Shown here: piece by piece, positions 44,065 through 55,219 of the stretch
Numbering within the stretch: the first letter of the stretch is position 1
How the letters are laid out: every line of letters starts with the position of its first letter
Assembly (NCBI GenBank): GCA_027625915.1
Contig: JANTQA010000063.1
Coordinates: forward strand, 2,542,001 to 2,606,000
Length of the DNA stretch: 64,000 bases
Direction: 5' to 3'
DNA from: Anaeramoeba flamelloides
Taxonomy: Eukaryota > Metamonada > Anaeramoebidae
Notes under the pieces: generated by a model
Told to the model about the DNA's origin: nothing
What the model saw: the letters and a program-made list of their open reading frames with translations, nothing else
Databases searched by the model: none
Position numbers and translations under genes: made by a program

Positions 44065-44961
44065 ATGAGCACAAGCAGAAGAAAACTTAAAAAATATATT
44101 AGCTCTTGTTGTGTTACTCACACAGAACCAACATATGAAATTTATGATGAGATACATTGGAATTGTAATTTTGTCAAGAACCAAATCAAAAAAAAAAAAC
44201 TTGCACCACTCTTTTTCCCAGAAGAAAATTCAACAAAATATGCAAATTTCACTTGCTCGATTTGTTATAATTGTAAGAATTTTAATCTTTTTCAAAACAA
44301 CCCAATTTCCGATCATTAACAAAATTTTTCTTTCTTCAAACATTGCCAAATAAAATTAAAAAAAAAAAACACATTAATAGACTTCCCAATTTTAAATAAA
44401 ACACACTGTTGCAACAAAGGGATTTGTTCCGAGTGTTATTTACAAATCCAACCAAAACCAACAACGAGCTCAAAAGATCGATGTCCATTTTGTCGCCAAA
44501 ACAATTTCAAAATCAAATACAATTTTCGGGAAGCAATGCCTAAGAACAACAAAAAGAAAACAAACAAACAACAAGAGCAAAAGGAAAAGGTCAAATTGGC
44601 AAGAAAAAAAGAACGAGAACTCTTTGAAACACAAATACAAAAAATTAAGGAAAAACTATTATTGCAAAGGGAAACTGAGCTCAAAAAAGGATTGTATGAT
44701 CAGGAACTGAAAAAACTCCGAGAAAAAGAAAAATTACGTGAGAAAAACAAATCAATATTCCTTTTACAAAAGAAACAACAAGAACAAATCGACCAAGAAA
44801 ATAACCAAATCAAGCAAAACCAACAATCCGAAACCCAGTCGATTTCTGAAAGGATTCAGCGACTAATGAGCAATATGGAGAACCTTTCAACCGAACAAAG
44901 GATTCAACTTGACGATTTAATGCTTCAACAAGTCCTTCGATTGTCTTTAGAACAAAATTAA
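44065..44961 (+). CDS. Sip5/DA2-family RING-type E3 ubiquitin ligase
   Basis: Exon 1 (44065-44272) and exon 2 (44381-44961) join in phase 1 across a 108-base intron (AATT|GTAAG ... TTAATAG|AC), giving 262 residues. The join restores the ligand series C64-x2-C67, C79-C80, C85-x2-C88, C104-x2-C107 in the spacing of the Sip5/DA2 RING, including the family's CC pair, KGICSEC and RCPFC. Upstream, the segment KKKLAPLFFPEEN matches the conserved LAP(F/C) motif that precedes the RING in Sip5 and plant DA2. After the RING come FKIKYNFREA and a long Lys/Gln/Glu-rich coiled coil, then a C-terminal helix (STEQRIQLDDLML...LRLSLEQN) that could be a ubiquitin-interacting motif. It should transfer ubiquitin from an E2 to substrates; the substrate is unknown. 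Neither exon alone contains a complete RING. Confidence 0.9.
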
Positions 44962-45285
44962 ATTAATTACCACCACTTGACTTTAAACAATTGCACCGTG
45001 GAATAAAAACAAAAAAACACATAACAATCACACTCAACAAAATAGGTATATAAAGTCAAGATCTTAATTCCTAACTCAAATTATCAAAAAAAAAAAAAAA
45101 AAAAAAAAAATTTAGGGATTATTGGAATTCATTTTTTTAAAAATGTTTAAAAATAAGTATTTTTTCTCTTAATTAAATCAAAAATCTTTTTTATTTCTTC
45201 AAAAAGATGAACATCAATTCTCTTTTTTCTAAAAAAAGATTAAGTGATTTAATTTTTTTTTTAATTATTATATTTATGTATATTA

Positions 45286-45326
<41 letters not shown>

Positions 45327-45851
45327 TTCAATTGAATTAATTTTGTATTTGTTTTTTCGATTTTGGAAATAATTGAAAATATTCTTTCTGAAAGAGAAAT
45401 AATTGAATATTCAAATTTTGATAAAAAGACACATGTGTTTATCTATATAAGTACATCTGTAAAATTAATATATTAATTTTTTTTATAGTTTTAAAATCCT
45501 TTTTTTGGGATTTATCTTTAAATTTAAATAACCTTTTATAGGTATTTAGTTAATTACAAAAATAAAATGAATAATTTAGTTTTATTTTTTTACCTTTTAT
45601 TTTTGTTGGTGATTTTAATAATTTTTTTTCTTGGTGTTGTTTTTAGTGATCCTATCAATAGTAGTTAGGAGTAGACTTAAATATCCGATTAGAAACATTT
45701 TCAATGATAGAAAGTTCTTAAATCACTTGAAAAACTCTCAAAGTGCTAGATATGTACCTTTGTTAAATAATCTTTTTTTTTTTTTGAAAAGTGACAAACC
45801 CCATTTCAAGAATTGTAACTCACCAGAAATATTCAATTGGCAAATAATATA

Positions 45852-46380
45852 TAAACCCCGTTCCAAAAATTTGGACACACCCAAAATCAAAAATAGGCAA
45901 AAAAAAAACCAATTTATTGTATTTTCCCAAACCTAATATAAAACTACCTTTAAGTTACAAGGTATTAATGTTTTTATAAGTAATCGTTTTCATCCAAATA
46001 AAAGAAAAAAATTTAAAACTGAAAAATAAAAAATCGGTGTGTCCAAAATAAAAAAACGAGCGGAACAAAAAATGTATTGGTAAATTTGTTGAAATTTCAC
46101 CAACAATTATTGATCGATCAAATGATAAGATACCATCTACCAATTGTATTTGATTTTCCAATTTAACAAACTCAACACTAACCTTCTATCAAACATTGAA
46201 AAAAAATTTCGAGATCTAACGAAACAGATTACGTAACTGGAAAAAAGGAAAGGAAAACAAAACAAAAAAGACAAAAAATGAAATTGTTTGTAAAAATCAA
46301 GATTCTTTCCAATTTGAATTTAAAGTACAGTAATGATGTTCTTTCAACTGTATAAACTGTGTCCAAAATTTTGGAATCTA

Positions 46381-46387
<7 letters not shown>
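45852..46387 (+). mobile_element. T530 element, copy 5
   Basis: Starts TAAACCCCGTTCCAAAAATT and ends GTCCAAAATTTTGGAATCTA, adjoining a TA microsatellite (46387-46412). Forward orientation, well preserved. Confidence 0.7.

Positions 46388-46412
<25 letters not shown>
46387..46412. repeat. TA microsatellite beside T530 copy 5
   Basis: About 13 TA units directly against the right end of the element; likely its insertion site. Confidence 0.85.
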
Positions 46413-46415
<3 letters not shown>

Positions 46416-46854
46416 TTTAGTGTTGAAGAAACAATTAATTATTAAATCTTATTAATAATTTACTATTAAATTATTCTAAAAAGAGAAAACACTAATATTT
46501 AAAAAATTAAAAGAAATAAAATCCATAATCAAAAAAAAATTGAATCATATTTTTTCAAAAGAACATTACAGATTTTTATTAATCAATTGTTTTTTTAAAA
46601 CAGTTGAATTGAATATTTTTTACTGATAATTTTCTAAAATTCAAAATGCATTATGCTTCAAATTTCTTTAATTTGTAGAGATCTGTTTTTTTTTTATCAA
46701 ATTACCCTTTGTAAAAAACAAAAATACTATGAATTTGTATAAAATAATTTGCAAAATTCTAAAAAGGAACCAAATCTAAACAATTAAAAATTTTCTTTTG
46801 ATCAGAAGATGGTATAAAACCTTCAAAACCACTTCCAAAAGAATTATAAAACCA

Positions 46855-47310
46855 AGCAACCTAAACTATTTTTTAGTCAAAGGCATCCAGTTATAAATGA
46901 TGAATTACATGTGTTTAAAGACTCTGAATGAATATTAGAAGTAAAAATTACTATTTCAGTAATTCAAAAATTGAAATCATTGTTGCACTATTTAACTTTT
47001 TTTTTCAATTTTTTTTTAGAATTAATTTATATTTAAAAATTTTTTATTACAGGATCCATAATCACTTCTTAAAAATATATTATTCTAATGTTCTTGATAA
47101 ACTGGGGATTATTTTAGAGAAATAATATTATTTTCTAATGGAATTTTAATAATTTTTTTCAATAGGTAATCAAAAGAAATATTGTTGTTTTTCTCAATAT
47201 AACCCTAAGAATTTGGGTGTTTTCTATTTTTAAGAAAATCTATCGATTTATTAGTTTTATTTTAGGCGGGTACCGAAATTCTTTGATGTATCTTCACCCT
47301 ACTAGTTCTT
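46855..47310. repeat. Large dispersed repeat, copy 1
   Basis: Colinear with 63405-64000: GTCAAAGGCATCC/GTCAAAGCTGCC, then TTGAAATCATT, TTATTCTAATG/TTATTCTGATG, AAGAAAATCTATCGATT and ATTCTTTGATGTAT. No inverted ends recognised; type unknown. Confidence 0.5.
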
Positions 47311-47591
47311 TATTTTAATCTTTAAAATGTCATTTGTAAAGAATATCCATTATTTGTAAAAAAAAAAAAATTGAGCTAATTTGACTAATACAAATTTTAG
47401 TAAAAAATAATTTATTTCAAAATTCATATTATATTTTCCCCGGTTACAATTGAAATAGAAGAAAAATTTAAGTACCGGGCCTTCAAAAATGATAAATATT
47501 CATTTTATTGAATATTATTTAGCAAATTTTTGCTATTTTTCTTTGAAATTTTAGATAAAACTATTTTTTTCTTTCCTAGAAAAAATTTGAA

Positions 47592-47788
47592 TACAGTCAA
47601 CTCCACATTTAAGACACAAAATTTCAACCAAATTAAGTTAGAAAAATATCTCAAATTAAGGTACAGTTTTTAGAATATTTTTGCACATATTATTTTACTA
47701 TAATCCAATTTTGGTCTCTTAATTTGATTTTTTTATTTTTCCTTAAATTTTGTTAATATTTTAATTTTTAATAGTGAAATTTACTGCA
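47592..47788. mobile_element. P200 palindromic element, copy 5 (old)
   Basis: TACAGTCAACTCCACATTTA ... AATAGTGAAATTTACTGCA; the arms pair poorly, the most decayed copy. Confidence 0.6.
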
Positions 47789-49004
47789 TTTTAATAATAA
47801 TTAACTAAAATTATGATTTTCTTTTTCTTTTTATGTTTGATAAAGTCTGTTTAAGAGAATTGGATTGGAATTTCTGATCTATCTTTAACAAGGAATTGGA
47901 AAATGAAGTGATTTCTTTTCACTTTTTTCTACAAATGAAAATTAAGAATTCTGTAAAATCAGCAAATATGGGTACCAACTAATACCACTCTTAACCACAA
48001 ACCCCTGCCATAATGGAGTATTTCCAATAGAACCAAAAATATAAACCTTAATGTTATCTTTTTTAAAATCAATTTTTTTTACCCTTTTTGGACTTGAAAA
48101 GGTTTGTATAAAGTATTGGAAATTTGAAAAAATATGAAAGAATACTGTAACGGAAATCCTGGGAAATGCTAGGCTGACACTTTGAAAACCCCTGAAAAGA
48201 ATTTCTAGGAATTGTTTTATTCTTATCTTGCATTAAAAATTCAAATACCAGTAAAATAACTTAGAAAAAGAAAACCACAATCTAGTCCAATCTTAATGCC
48301 CTAGTACCAATCTAAAAGCAAAAAAATTTCCATTTTTTTTTTGTCATTTTTTTTAAATTAACTTTTTCAAAAACTCAATAAACAAAAGGTTGCCTGAAAT
48401 GTAAAAATGATTACTATTAAAACCTAGTCAAATACTTGGTTCAAAACTATAACTTTAGAAATATTCCAAAAAATTTAATTTAAAAAAAATTACAAAAAAA
48501 AATAGCCATTTTTTGCCTTTATACTGTTATTAGGGCTTAAAGTCGAATTTCGAGATCTGTTTATTTCTTCAAAAAAAAACAAAAAGTAAATTCTTATGGT
48601 AAAGTTGTTTGAATAAAATTATCAGCAAAATAATCAATACTCTTTTCAGAAAATAGTTGTGAATAAGTTTATTGACTGTTTTGCAAGATACTTTTAATTA
48701 CTTTTTTAAAATGACTTTATATGGCTGTAAGGCATATAAATAAATATTAATGTCAAATATTTGTTTTGATTTCGAAAGTCAAGTTGTCCATTTACCTAGA
48801 TATATATATATATATATAATAAAACCGTAGTTGAGTTTGGAGGCCCCCATTTAAAAATTACGAAGAAAAAAAGATAAAACAAGTAAAAAGAAATGAAGAA
48901 AAAACTCAGGTTTTTTTTATGTAAGAGATTTTAATAATCATCAAATTTATCAGAAAATTCATAAAAGAATGAAAAAAAAAACGATTAAACAAAAAGGAAA
49001 GAAT

Positions 49005-49805
49005 TTATATCAAAGATACTTTGTTGCTCTGAATAAAAGGTTTGATGTGATCGTAATTAATTATATAAGAATCGTCTTTTTTCAAAGTCAAGTTAAAAGT
49101 ATCAGCTTCTAAAAATTGAACTTCACCAAGATCTTCATTAATTTTACATGCAACATAATTGTTTACATCAGGCTTTGCAACTGTGGGTAGAAAAAAGGAA
49201 ATTTGAAAAGAATCCAATAAAAGATAAAAGAAAAAAATATATTGAATGAAAAAATAGTTGTAAAAAAAAATATTTGAGATTGAAAATTGAAAATACATAC
49301 CCATTCCTTCTTCTTCGTCATCAATTTTTTGGAGAGGCTTTGGAAGTTTCTCAAGGAAACTATTTTTCATATGCTTTTCAAATAGTTTAAAATACCTATT
49401 ATTTTTATGAGCGTTAACATTAAAAAAAAAAAAATTAAAAAGTTGTGAAAAAAAAAAGAAAAGGTGTGATTTAATTTTCTGAAAGATCTTTGATCGTATT
49501 TTAAGAATCCGAAATTGCACTTTTAAAAAAAACGTGTGCTTAAATGTGACGATATCTTTTTGAAAGGATTGAATAATACATCAAGTTTTGTGAATTTTTT
49601 TTTTTTTTTTTTTTTTTTGACTTTGTTGATTTTTCTCTCGAAAACAAAACAAAACTTTTAAAGAAAAATCCTTTAATTTATTCAAAAAAAAAATATATTA
49701 AAAGGATTAAGATCAGTTAACGTTTTTGACAAAACTTTCAAATGTTCTTTTGGTTGTAACAAGAAGAAAAAAAAAATTGATTGATTTTCTTTTTGTTTGT
49801 TTTCA

Positions 49806-49839
<34 letters not shown>

Positions 49840-50245
49840 TATTTTGTTTTTTTTCATTGTTTCTGGATATGAATGGTTACCCTGCTAAGAATTGCTGTTC
49901 TTCTTTACTTAAACTTTCTCTCACTTGTTGGTTTTTCAAAATAAACACTGGGTATTTTTCAATTTTATCTAGCCTCATTCTTAAATAAGAACGTAACAAA
50001 TAATTTAATCTTTCAACTTCCATAAGCATAATGTTTGTAAGAAACATTAATTGACTATCGTTGTTATTAGTTTCTTCTTCTTTTATTTGTTCCAAATTTT
50101 TATCGATGATTTGTTGTTGTGTGTTGATATGGTTCCTGATCTCTGTAATTAATTCTGTTTCATAGGGAAAAATTTCTGGTGAATTCTTTTCGTTTGTCCA
50201 TGCTTGAATAAAGTTTGACAAAATGGTATTATTTGTTGTTTCCAT
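49005..50245 (-). CDS. SLD5: GINS complex subunit SLD5 (GINS4)
   Basis: Three exons, 49881-50245, 49301-49395 and 49005-49180, join with GT-AG borders (phases 2 and 1) into a 211-residue protein, close to the ~220 of other SLD5 proteins. The start is the ATG of METTNN at 50245. Exon 1 carries the N-terminal motif FIQAWTNEKNSPE (SLD5 typically has ...AWxNExxAPE) and the helix MLMEVERLNYLLRSYLRMRLDKIEKYP, matching the A-domain core RxxYLLxSYLRxRLxKIEK. Exon 2 gives HMKNSFLEKLPKPLQKID, and exon 3 the B-domain starting MVAKPDVNNYVACK and ending YDHIKPFIQSNKVSLI, which matches the ...IAPLVxxGxVxLI terminus of the family. GINS joins CDC45 and MCM2-7 to form the replicative helicase, so this is a core nuclear replication gene. 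The 485-base first intron contains a run of about 31 A (49807-49837) and a T run near 49.6 kb. Confidence 0.93.
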
Positions 50246-50745
50246 TGAAAAAAAATTGGATGAAAAGGAAGTTGAAGAGAATGAAAAAGTCAAAAAAATA
50301 AAAAAATAATTAACACTTTCCTGATAAAAATAATACAACAATTGTGGGAACTTTTTGTACTTCACAACACTTTTGTATTTTTGAAATTGTTGCAAATTTT
50401 GTAAGGAATTACAAGATCAAAATTCAAAAACTTTCAATTGACAAGTTTTTATAAGTCACACTTTTAAAAACTTGCAATTTGTATAACTTTCCACTTTTCG
50501 GTTGACATAAAAAGAGTTTCAAGGTATTTGAAAGTGAACAGATATTTTTCATTTCGATAACTTTGAAATATTTCCATAAAATTCGAAAGGTTATCTTGTG
50601 TTGAAATGATTATTTTTTACCCTTTTTTGGCTTATAAAAGTTTGTATCAAGTATTTGAAATTTGAAAAAATATGAAACAATCTCAGAAATTGAAATCTTG
50701 TAGAATGTAAGTCTGAAAGTACCAAAAAGTCTTGAAAGTATGAAT

Positions 50746-50970
50746 AAATTCAAATATATTTAATAAAATTTTTATTTCAATCTCCCATTTTGGAATCTCA
50801 TAACTCAGCTTTTAAAACAAACTCAAGAGAAAGAATGTTTTGAAGGAGAACCAATTTTTTAAAAGTTTTTTAACATTTAAAAGAATATAAAATGCTTTCT
50901 TCGAAGCTTGTGTAAAAAAATTCGAAAAACGGAAAATGAAGTGAAAATTTTCCAATATTTATTTGAATTT
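50746..50970. mobile_element. 225 bp repeat with short inverted termini, copy 2
   Basis: AAATTCAAATATATT ... AATATTTATTTGAATTT, the same length and near-identical interior to copy 1. It starts about 500 bases upstream of the SLD5 start codon. Confidence 0.65.
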
Positions 50971-51184
50971 AATAGTCATTATATGGATTCTGATATTCTT
51001 GTCGCGTTTAATTCTAATTGAATTATTGATATAATAATTTCCTTGAAATTATGATTTTATTGTTTTCAAAACCATCACTCAAATAAACATTTAAATTTTA
51101 TTTTTGGTCCTTTTTAATTGATTTTCACTTTTCTCAATTTTGAGTTTTTTTCCAATTTTTAGTAAGATTGTATAAAAATTAACA

Positions 51185-51382
51185 TACAACCAGTTCCACT
51201 TTAAGGCAAAAAATTTCAACATTCTTTAAGACAAAAGAAAAATCTCAAATTAAGGTACAATATTCAAATTCTTGTAAAATAATTTGTTTATAAAAAAATT
51301 TCTAAAAATTTACCTTAATTTGAGATTTTTGGTGGTTTTTATTTGGTTGAAAGTTTGTGTCTTAAAAGTGGAACTAACAGTA
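51185..51382. mobile_element. P200 palindromic element, copy 6
   Basis: TACAACCAGTTCCACTTTAA ... AAAGTGGAACTAACAGTA, a moderately diverged foldback. Confidence 0.7.
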
Positions 51383-52479
51383 TATTTATTACATAAAATA
51401 CTTTTTTAAGACTTATTGATAATAATTAATTTATTTGAAAAAAGAATATTAATATTTTTTTAATTTTATTTTTATACTGTACTTTTTAGATTTTTTTTTG
51501 ATTTTTATCGTTTTTATAAAATTTTTATTTTGGACCTTGTTTTTATCTATGAAAACCCCGAGAAAATTCGACAAACAATTTTTGTGACTATTTTTTTTTT
51601 TCATAAATTGTTTGAATAAAAAACATAAATAAAGATCCTTTTATTAATTATAATGTTGATGTTATCGAATGGAAAATTATTAAATTTCACTTTTGGCCAA
51701 ATTCAAATTTTTTTCTAAATAGTGAATTCATAGAAATATATTGACTGTGGGCATTTAAAATTTTTTTTCTGGTATATTAAGGTATGTTAGGCAAGTTACA
51801 TTGGGCTAGATTATATTAGAGTATGTTTGGGCACGTTTAGGATCATTTTGAAAAAAAAAAAAAAAATAAGAGAGGAATTATACTTTAGTAAGTTGTTTTA
51901 ATGTAAAAAAATTTCCAATAATTTTTTTTTAAAATTGGGTTTCAAACAAATTTTAATATTATATAGAATTGAGAATTTCAAAAACATTTTGGATTTTCTA
52001 CAATTTTGATAATAAATTACTAACCAACAATTGTAAAATAATATAATTGATTTTTTTCTCACGCAATCGTTAAAAATAAAAAAAAAATTTCATACAATGG
52101 ATGAAATTAATCTAGAAATTCTTCAAAAATTTGAAAAAATTCTCATTGAAAAATTTTGAAATTTGACCCAATTTGATATTTAATAATAGACATTTGAAGA
52201 ATTTTTGGAAGGGATCTTCCTGAATTTTGATTTGAATGGGTTGGATGAATTACAACAAATTTTAATATACATGCACTTGACACTGAATATGATTAAATAT
52301 CATTATCGTTAAATTTATAATCTCAATAAACAAGCTTTCTTAAAAGAAACTAAAAATTAGAAATAGAAAAAGAAGAAGAAGATTAAAAAGAAAAGAAAAG
52401 AAAATAATATTTTTTTTTAATTAATGTTGAAATGTTTATCCAAATTTGAAATACATTATTTCCCGGAATATTCTTATTT

Positions 52480-53880
52480 AATTTATTTTTTGTTTTGTAA
52501 ATAAAAAGATCTAAAAATATATTTTTTATTTTTTTTAATTTTCAAATTTATTTTTACTATGTTAACTGTCGTAACTTAATTCCAAACATACGATAGTTGG
52601 CACTATCTGATTTAGAATTCAAAAATAGACAATATATTTCTCTTTATGTATAATTTTAAAATATTACCCATCAAGAAAAATATATTGGATAATTTTTACA
52701 TCATCCTTCTTATAACATAAGTTTTATCAAAAGATTTAAAAAAAATAAATATTTGCCCATTTATTCAGATAAAAATTCACATATAGTTTAGAACTAAAAA
52801 AGGCGAAAGAAACATATATCAATTATAAACAATTATTCAATAACAACTCACTGAACAATAGTTTAAAAATTAGATTATTTAAATCTTTTGTCATAAGCCA
52901 ATTAACATATGAGTTGGAAATATATCATTATGAAATAAAAACTTTAAATTATCTAAATTCTTGAATTAATTCATGTATTACTGAAATATGTAAAATAAAC
53001 AGAAATATACCAATTCTTATTTATAAAACAAGAATTTAAAAAAGAAAATATAACAATTTCTGTCAATAAAAAGAAATTTAAATTCAAAAAGAAATTAAGA
53101 AATTTACTTCTGCCTAATTTAGAAAAATTAATAAAATTTAATCATAGATTAAATAATAAAATTAATTGGAATTCAAAAGGCGTTATCGAACTAAAAAAAG
53201 AAATATACAAATACACATATAATGAGTTGTTGAATTCTCCAAGTTGGAAGTGTCGTTAGGTTTTTTTTAATTTGAGAAATAAAAAGAAAATTTGTGAAAA
53301 TTTCGGTTTATTTCTTAAATTAAAAAAAACCTAGACGCTTTTTGTTAGGTTTTCCAAAATTCAAAAGAATTGACTAAAATCTTTGATTTTACTCTATTTT
53401 TTTAAATTAAAAAAAAGCTAGACACTTGACGATACTCCACAAAAATATTTCACAATAATAAAAAATCAAAATTATGTATGTAAAACTCAAAGATATTTAA
53501 GTTATCCCTCAAGCCCAAAACTTTTAAAATTCAGGTCATTCACTAACTTCTTAAATAGATATTATTATGTAATTAATAAAAATTCAAATAAATTTTGTCC
53601 TTTATGAATAAAGTATCAACAAAAGGAAATTATAGAAACAATTGATCATTTTTTATGTATATGTCCTTTCTATGAAAAAGATAGATTAATTTTTCACAAC
53701 AAATTGAAACAAATAAATCTTAATGAAATAATTTTAGACTGTGATAGTTTGGAATTATTTTCATTAATGAAAATAATCGTGAAATCTATGATTTCACGCT
53801 TAAATTTCTGAAAGGTGATTTAAGTCTAAGGGCAACTAGAGTGTAATTTCCACTTCTCCAATAATAAAAAAAAAAAAAAA
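52480..53880 (+). mobile_element. LINE (non-LTR retrotransposon) 3' part, copy 2, 5'-truncated
   Basis: From about 52795 the sequence reads KKAKETYINYKQLFNNNS and RLFKSFVISQLTYELEIYHYE, the post-catalytic part of a non-LTR reverse transcriptase (family pattern KxRLxKxLVxSxLTYGxE). Next come NSxINSCITEICKINRNIPI (a TGA at the expected Trp) and INWNSKGVIELKKEIYKYTY. After a ~180-base interruption by hairpin modules (53247-53430) the frame resumes with NKNSNKFCPL and ETIDHFLCICPFYEKDR, the C-terminal CCHC-like knuckle of LINE ORF2 proteins. It ends in an A-tract (53865-53880). Several stops and shifts make it a fossil; the start at 52480 is approximate. Confidence 0.65.
53247..53430. repeat. Hairpin modules inside the LINE, cluster 2
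   Basis: Two successive foldbacks: GGTTTTTTTTAATTTGAGAA with its complement TTCTTAAATTAAAAAAAACC (53259-53332), then CCAAAATTCAAAAGAATTGA with TTTACTCTATTTTTTTAAATT (53353-53410). Confidence 0.65.
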
Positions 53881-54103
53881 GAAAAAATTTTTTTGATTTT
53901 ATTTTTATTTGTTTAATTTTTTTTATTTATTTTAAAATAATTTTGGAAAATGAAAAGAATTGTAAACTACGTAAATGCATGAATAGATAATTAGAATAAA
54001 TTTGAAAAAACAAAAATAAATCCCTAAAAATCCAATTTGCTTCTTTTCTTTACTATTTTTCAAACTCGCATTTTAAATTTCTGATTTTTGTTTTTTTATT
54101 TGA

Positions 54104-54930
54104 TTAATGCTTCTGAAGATTTAACAATTGGAATTTAATTATTTTATAAATTAATCCAACAATATGCTCAGGTTCCTTTGCAAAAGATAATAATTTGGTA
54201 ACGTTTATTTCAGGTTCCTTTTCGATTTGTTCTGGAGAATGATCATATTTGAAAAATTGCCAAAACTCGCCGTCTGTGATTATCCCAAAAACGGGTGTAT
54301 ATTGCAAAGATTTTGTTTCATTGTTTTTCTCATCATTTTCTGGTGACATTGCCTTAATTTTATTGATTAAAATATCATTAATTGCAAATAGCATTGGCAT
54401 CATTTGATATTCAGATGCCTCAAAGCCATAATTTCTTCTTACTTCCTTAATTATGATCAGTGGGTGTGAATCCATATTCAAGACTGCCGATTCGCATTTA
54501 CCGCCGATGATTGAATCGTTAATCCAATAATCGGGCCAATACAGAACCTCCTTGGTGAAATTTGAACAAGCAAAAATTAAGACTGGATCGATATAAAATG
54601 TTCTAATGCCCACACCATATATTTTTTTTTTAGGTGGCCTACAATTGCTCATTCGCTTTGTCAGGTGCTCAATAAATGCGCTTAATTCCTTTTCCGTCCA
54701 TGTTGGCTCAAGTTCCGTTTTTTTTTTAATTCTATGAAAGTGGATAAAGTGCCAGTTAAATAAGTCCTGATGTCAATAGTATTTAAAATCAGCTTGGCCA
54801 TATTACTATTTTGAAACTTCTTTAAGTCATATTTCCCACTCGTTTTGCTTCTTAACCTTCGAAGTACAGGGTTGGTATAAAATTCTTGTGAAATTTTTTT
54901 CTTGGGGTTTTTCTTATAATTATTTGGCAT
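54104..54930 (-). CDS. Uncharacterised protein, possible PD-(D/E)XK-nuclease-like domain, frameshifted in a homopolymer
   Basis: Two overlapping frames on the minus strand form one gene. The first runs from the ATG at 54930 (MPNNYKKNPKKK...) to an A10 run at 54718-54727 in message sense. The second carries on from there (ELEPTWTEKELSAF...) to the stop at 54104. A one-base length difference in the A run would restore one frame of about 275 codons, so either the assembly is off by one or the allele is broken. The second half contains SAVLNMDSHPLIIIKEVRRN, then EASEYQMMPMLFAIND, then TPVFGIITDGEFWQFFKYD. That order (core strand with acidic/basic pair, helix with Q, then a GIxTDGxxWxFF strand pair) resembles restriction-endonuclease-fold proteins common in protists and fungi. 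The E-x-K signature would be E-V-R here. The function assignment is tentative; the base composition is slightly more mixed than in neighbours. Confidence 0.55.
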
Positions 54931-55219
54931 CAAGTTATTCTATTTGTGTTATTGATTTTTATTCGTGTTGTTTTTTTTATTCATGTTGTTTTGTTTTTTT
55001 TGTCAATTTTTTAATTGTGTGAATTTAATTTTTGAAACAATTAAACAAATGCGAACCAGAAAAATTAATATTTTAAATTTTTAAACAGACATTCAATAAT
55101 AAAAAAAAGAAGAAAAATTGGGTTTAGTTTCTTATATATTGAAATTGTTCTGTACCAAAGGCAAAGGAATGAAGGGCTTTGAAAAAGAATTTAGTTTGAT
55201 TACTTACATATTTCTTTAA

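Larger units (their letters stand above)
44962..49004. other. Intergenic region between the RING ligase and SLD5 genes
   Basis: Long A-tracts (45090-45110, 45281-45320), T530 copy 5, a large dispersed repeat (46855-47310) and the decayed P200 copy 5. Fragments of M176-like sequence (AAATTCAAATACCAGTA) occur near 48240. Converging genes on both sides, so it should hold both 3' ends; no further gene is seen. Confidence 0.5.
50246..54103. other. Region between SLD5 and the PD-(D/E)XK-like gene
   Basis: The 225 bp repeat (50746-50970), P200 copy 6 and the LINE fragment (52480-53880) are the recognisable parts; the rest is AT-rich without coding signal. Confidence 0.5.

Noticed and set aside
49163-49354. 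Alternative hydrophobic reading frame over SLD5 exon 2 and intron 2
   Set aside because: Overlaps the well-supported SLD5 exons in another frame and is T-rich intron translation.
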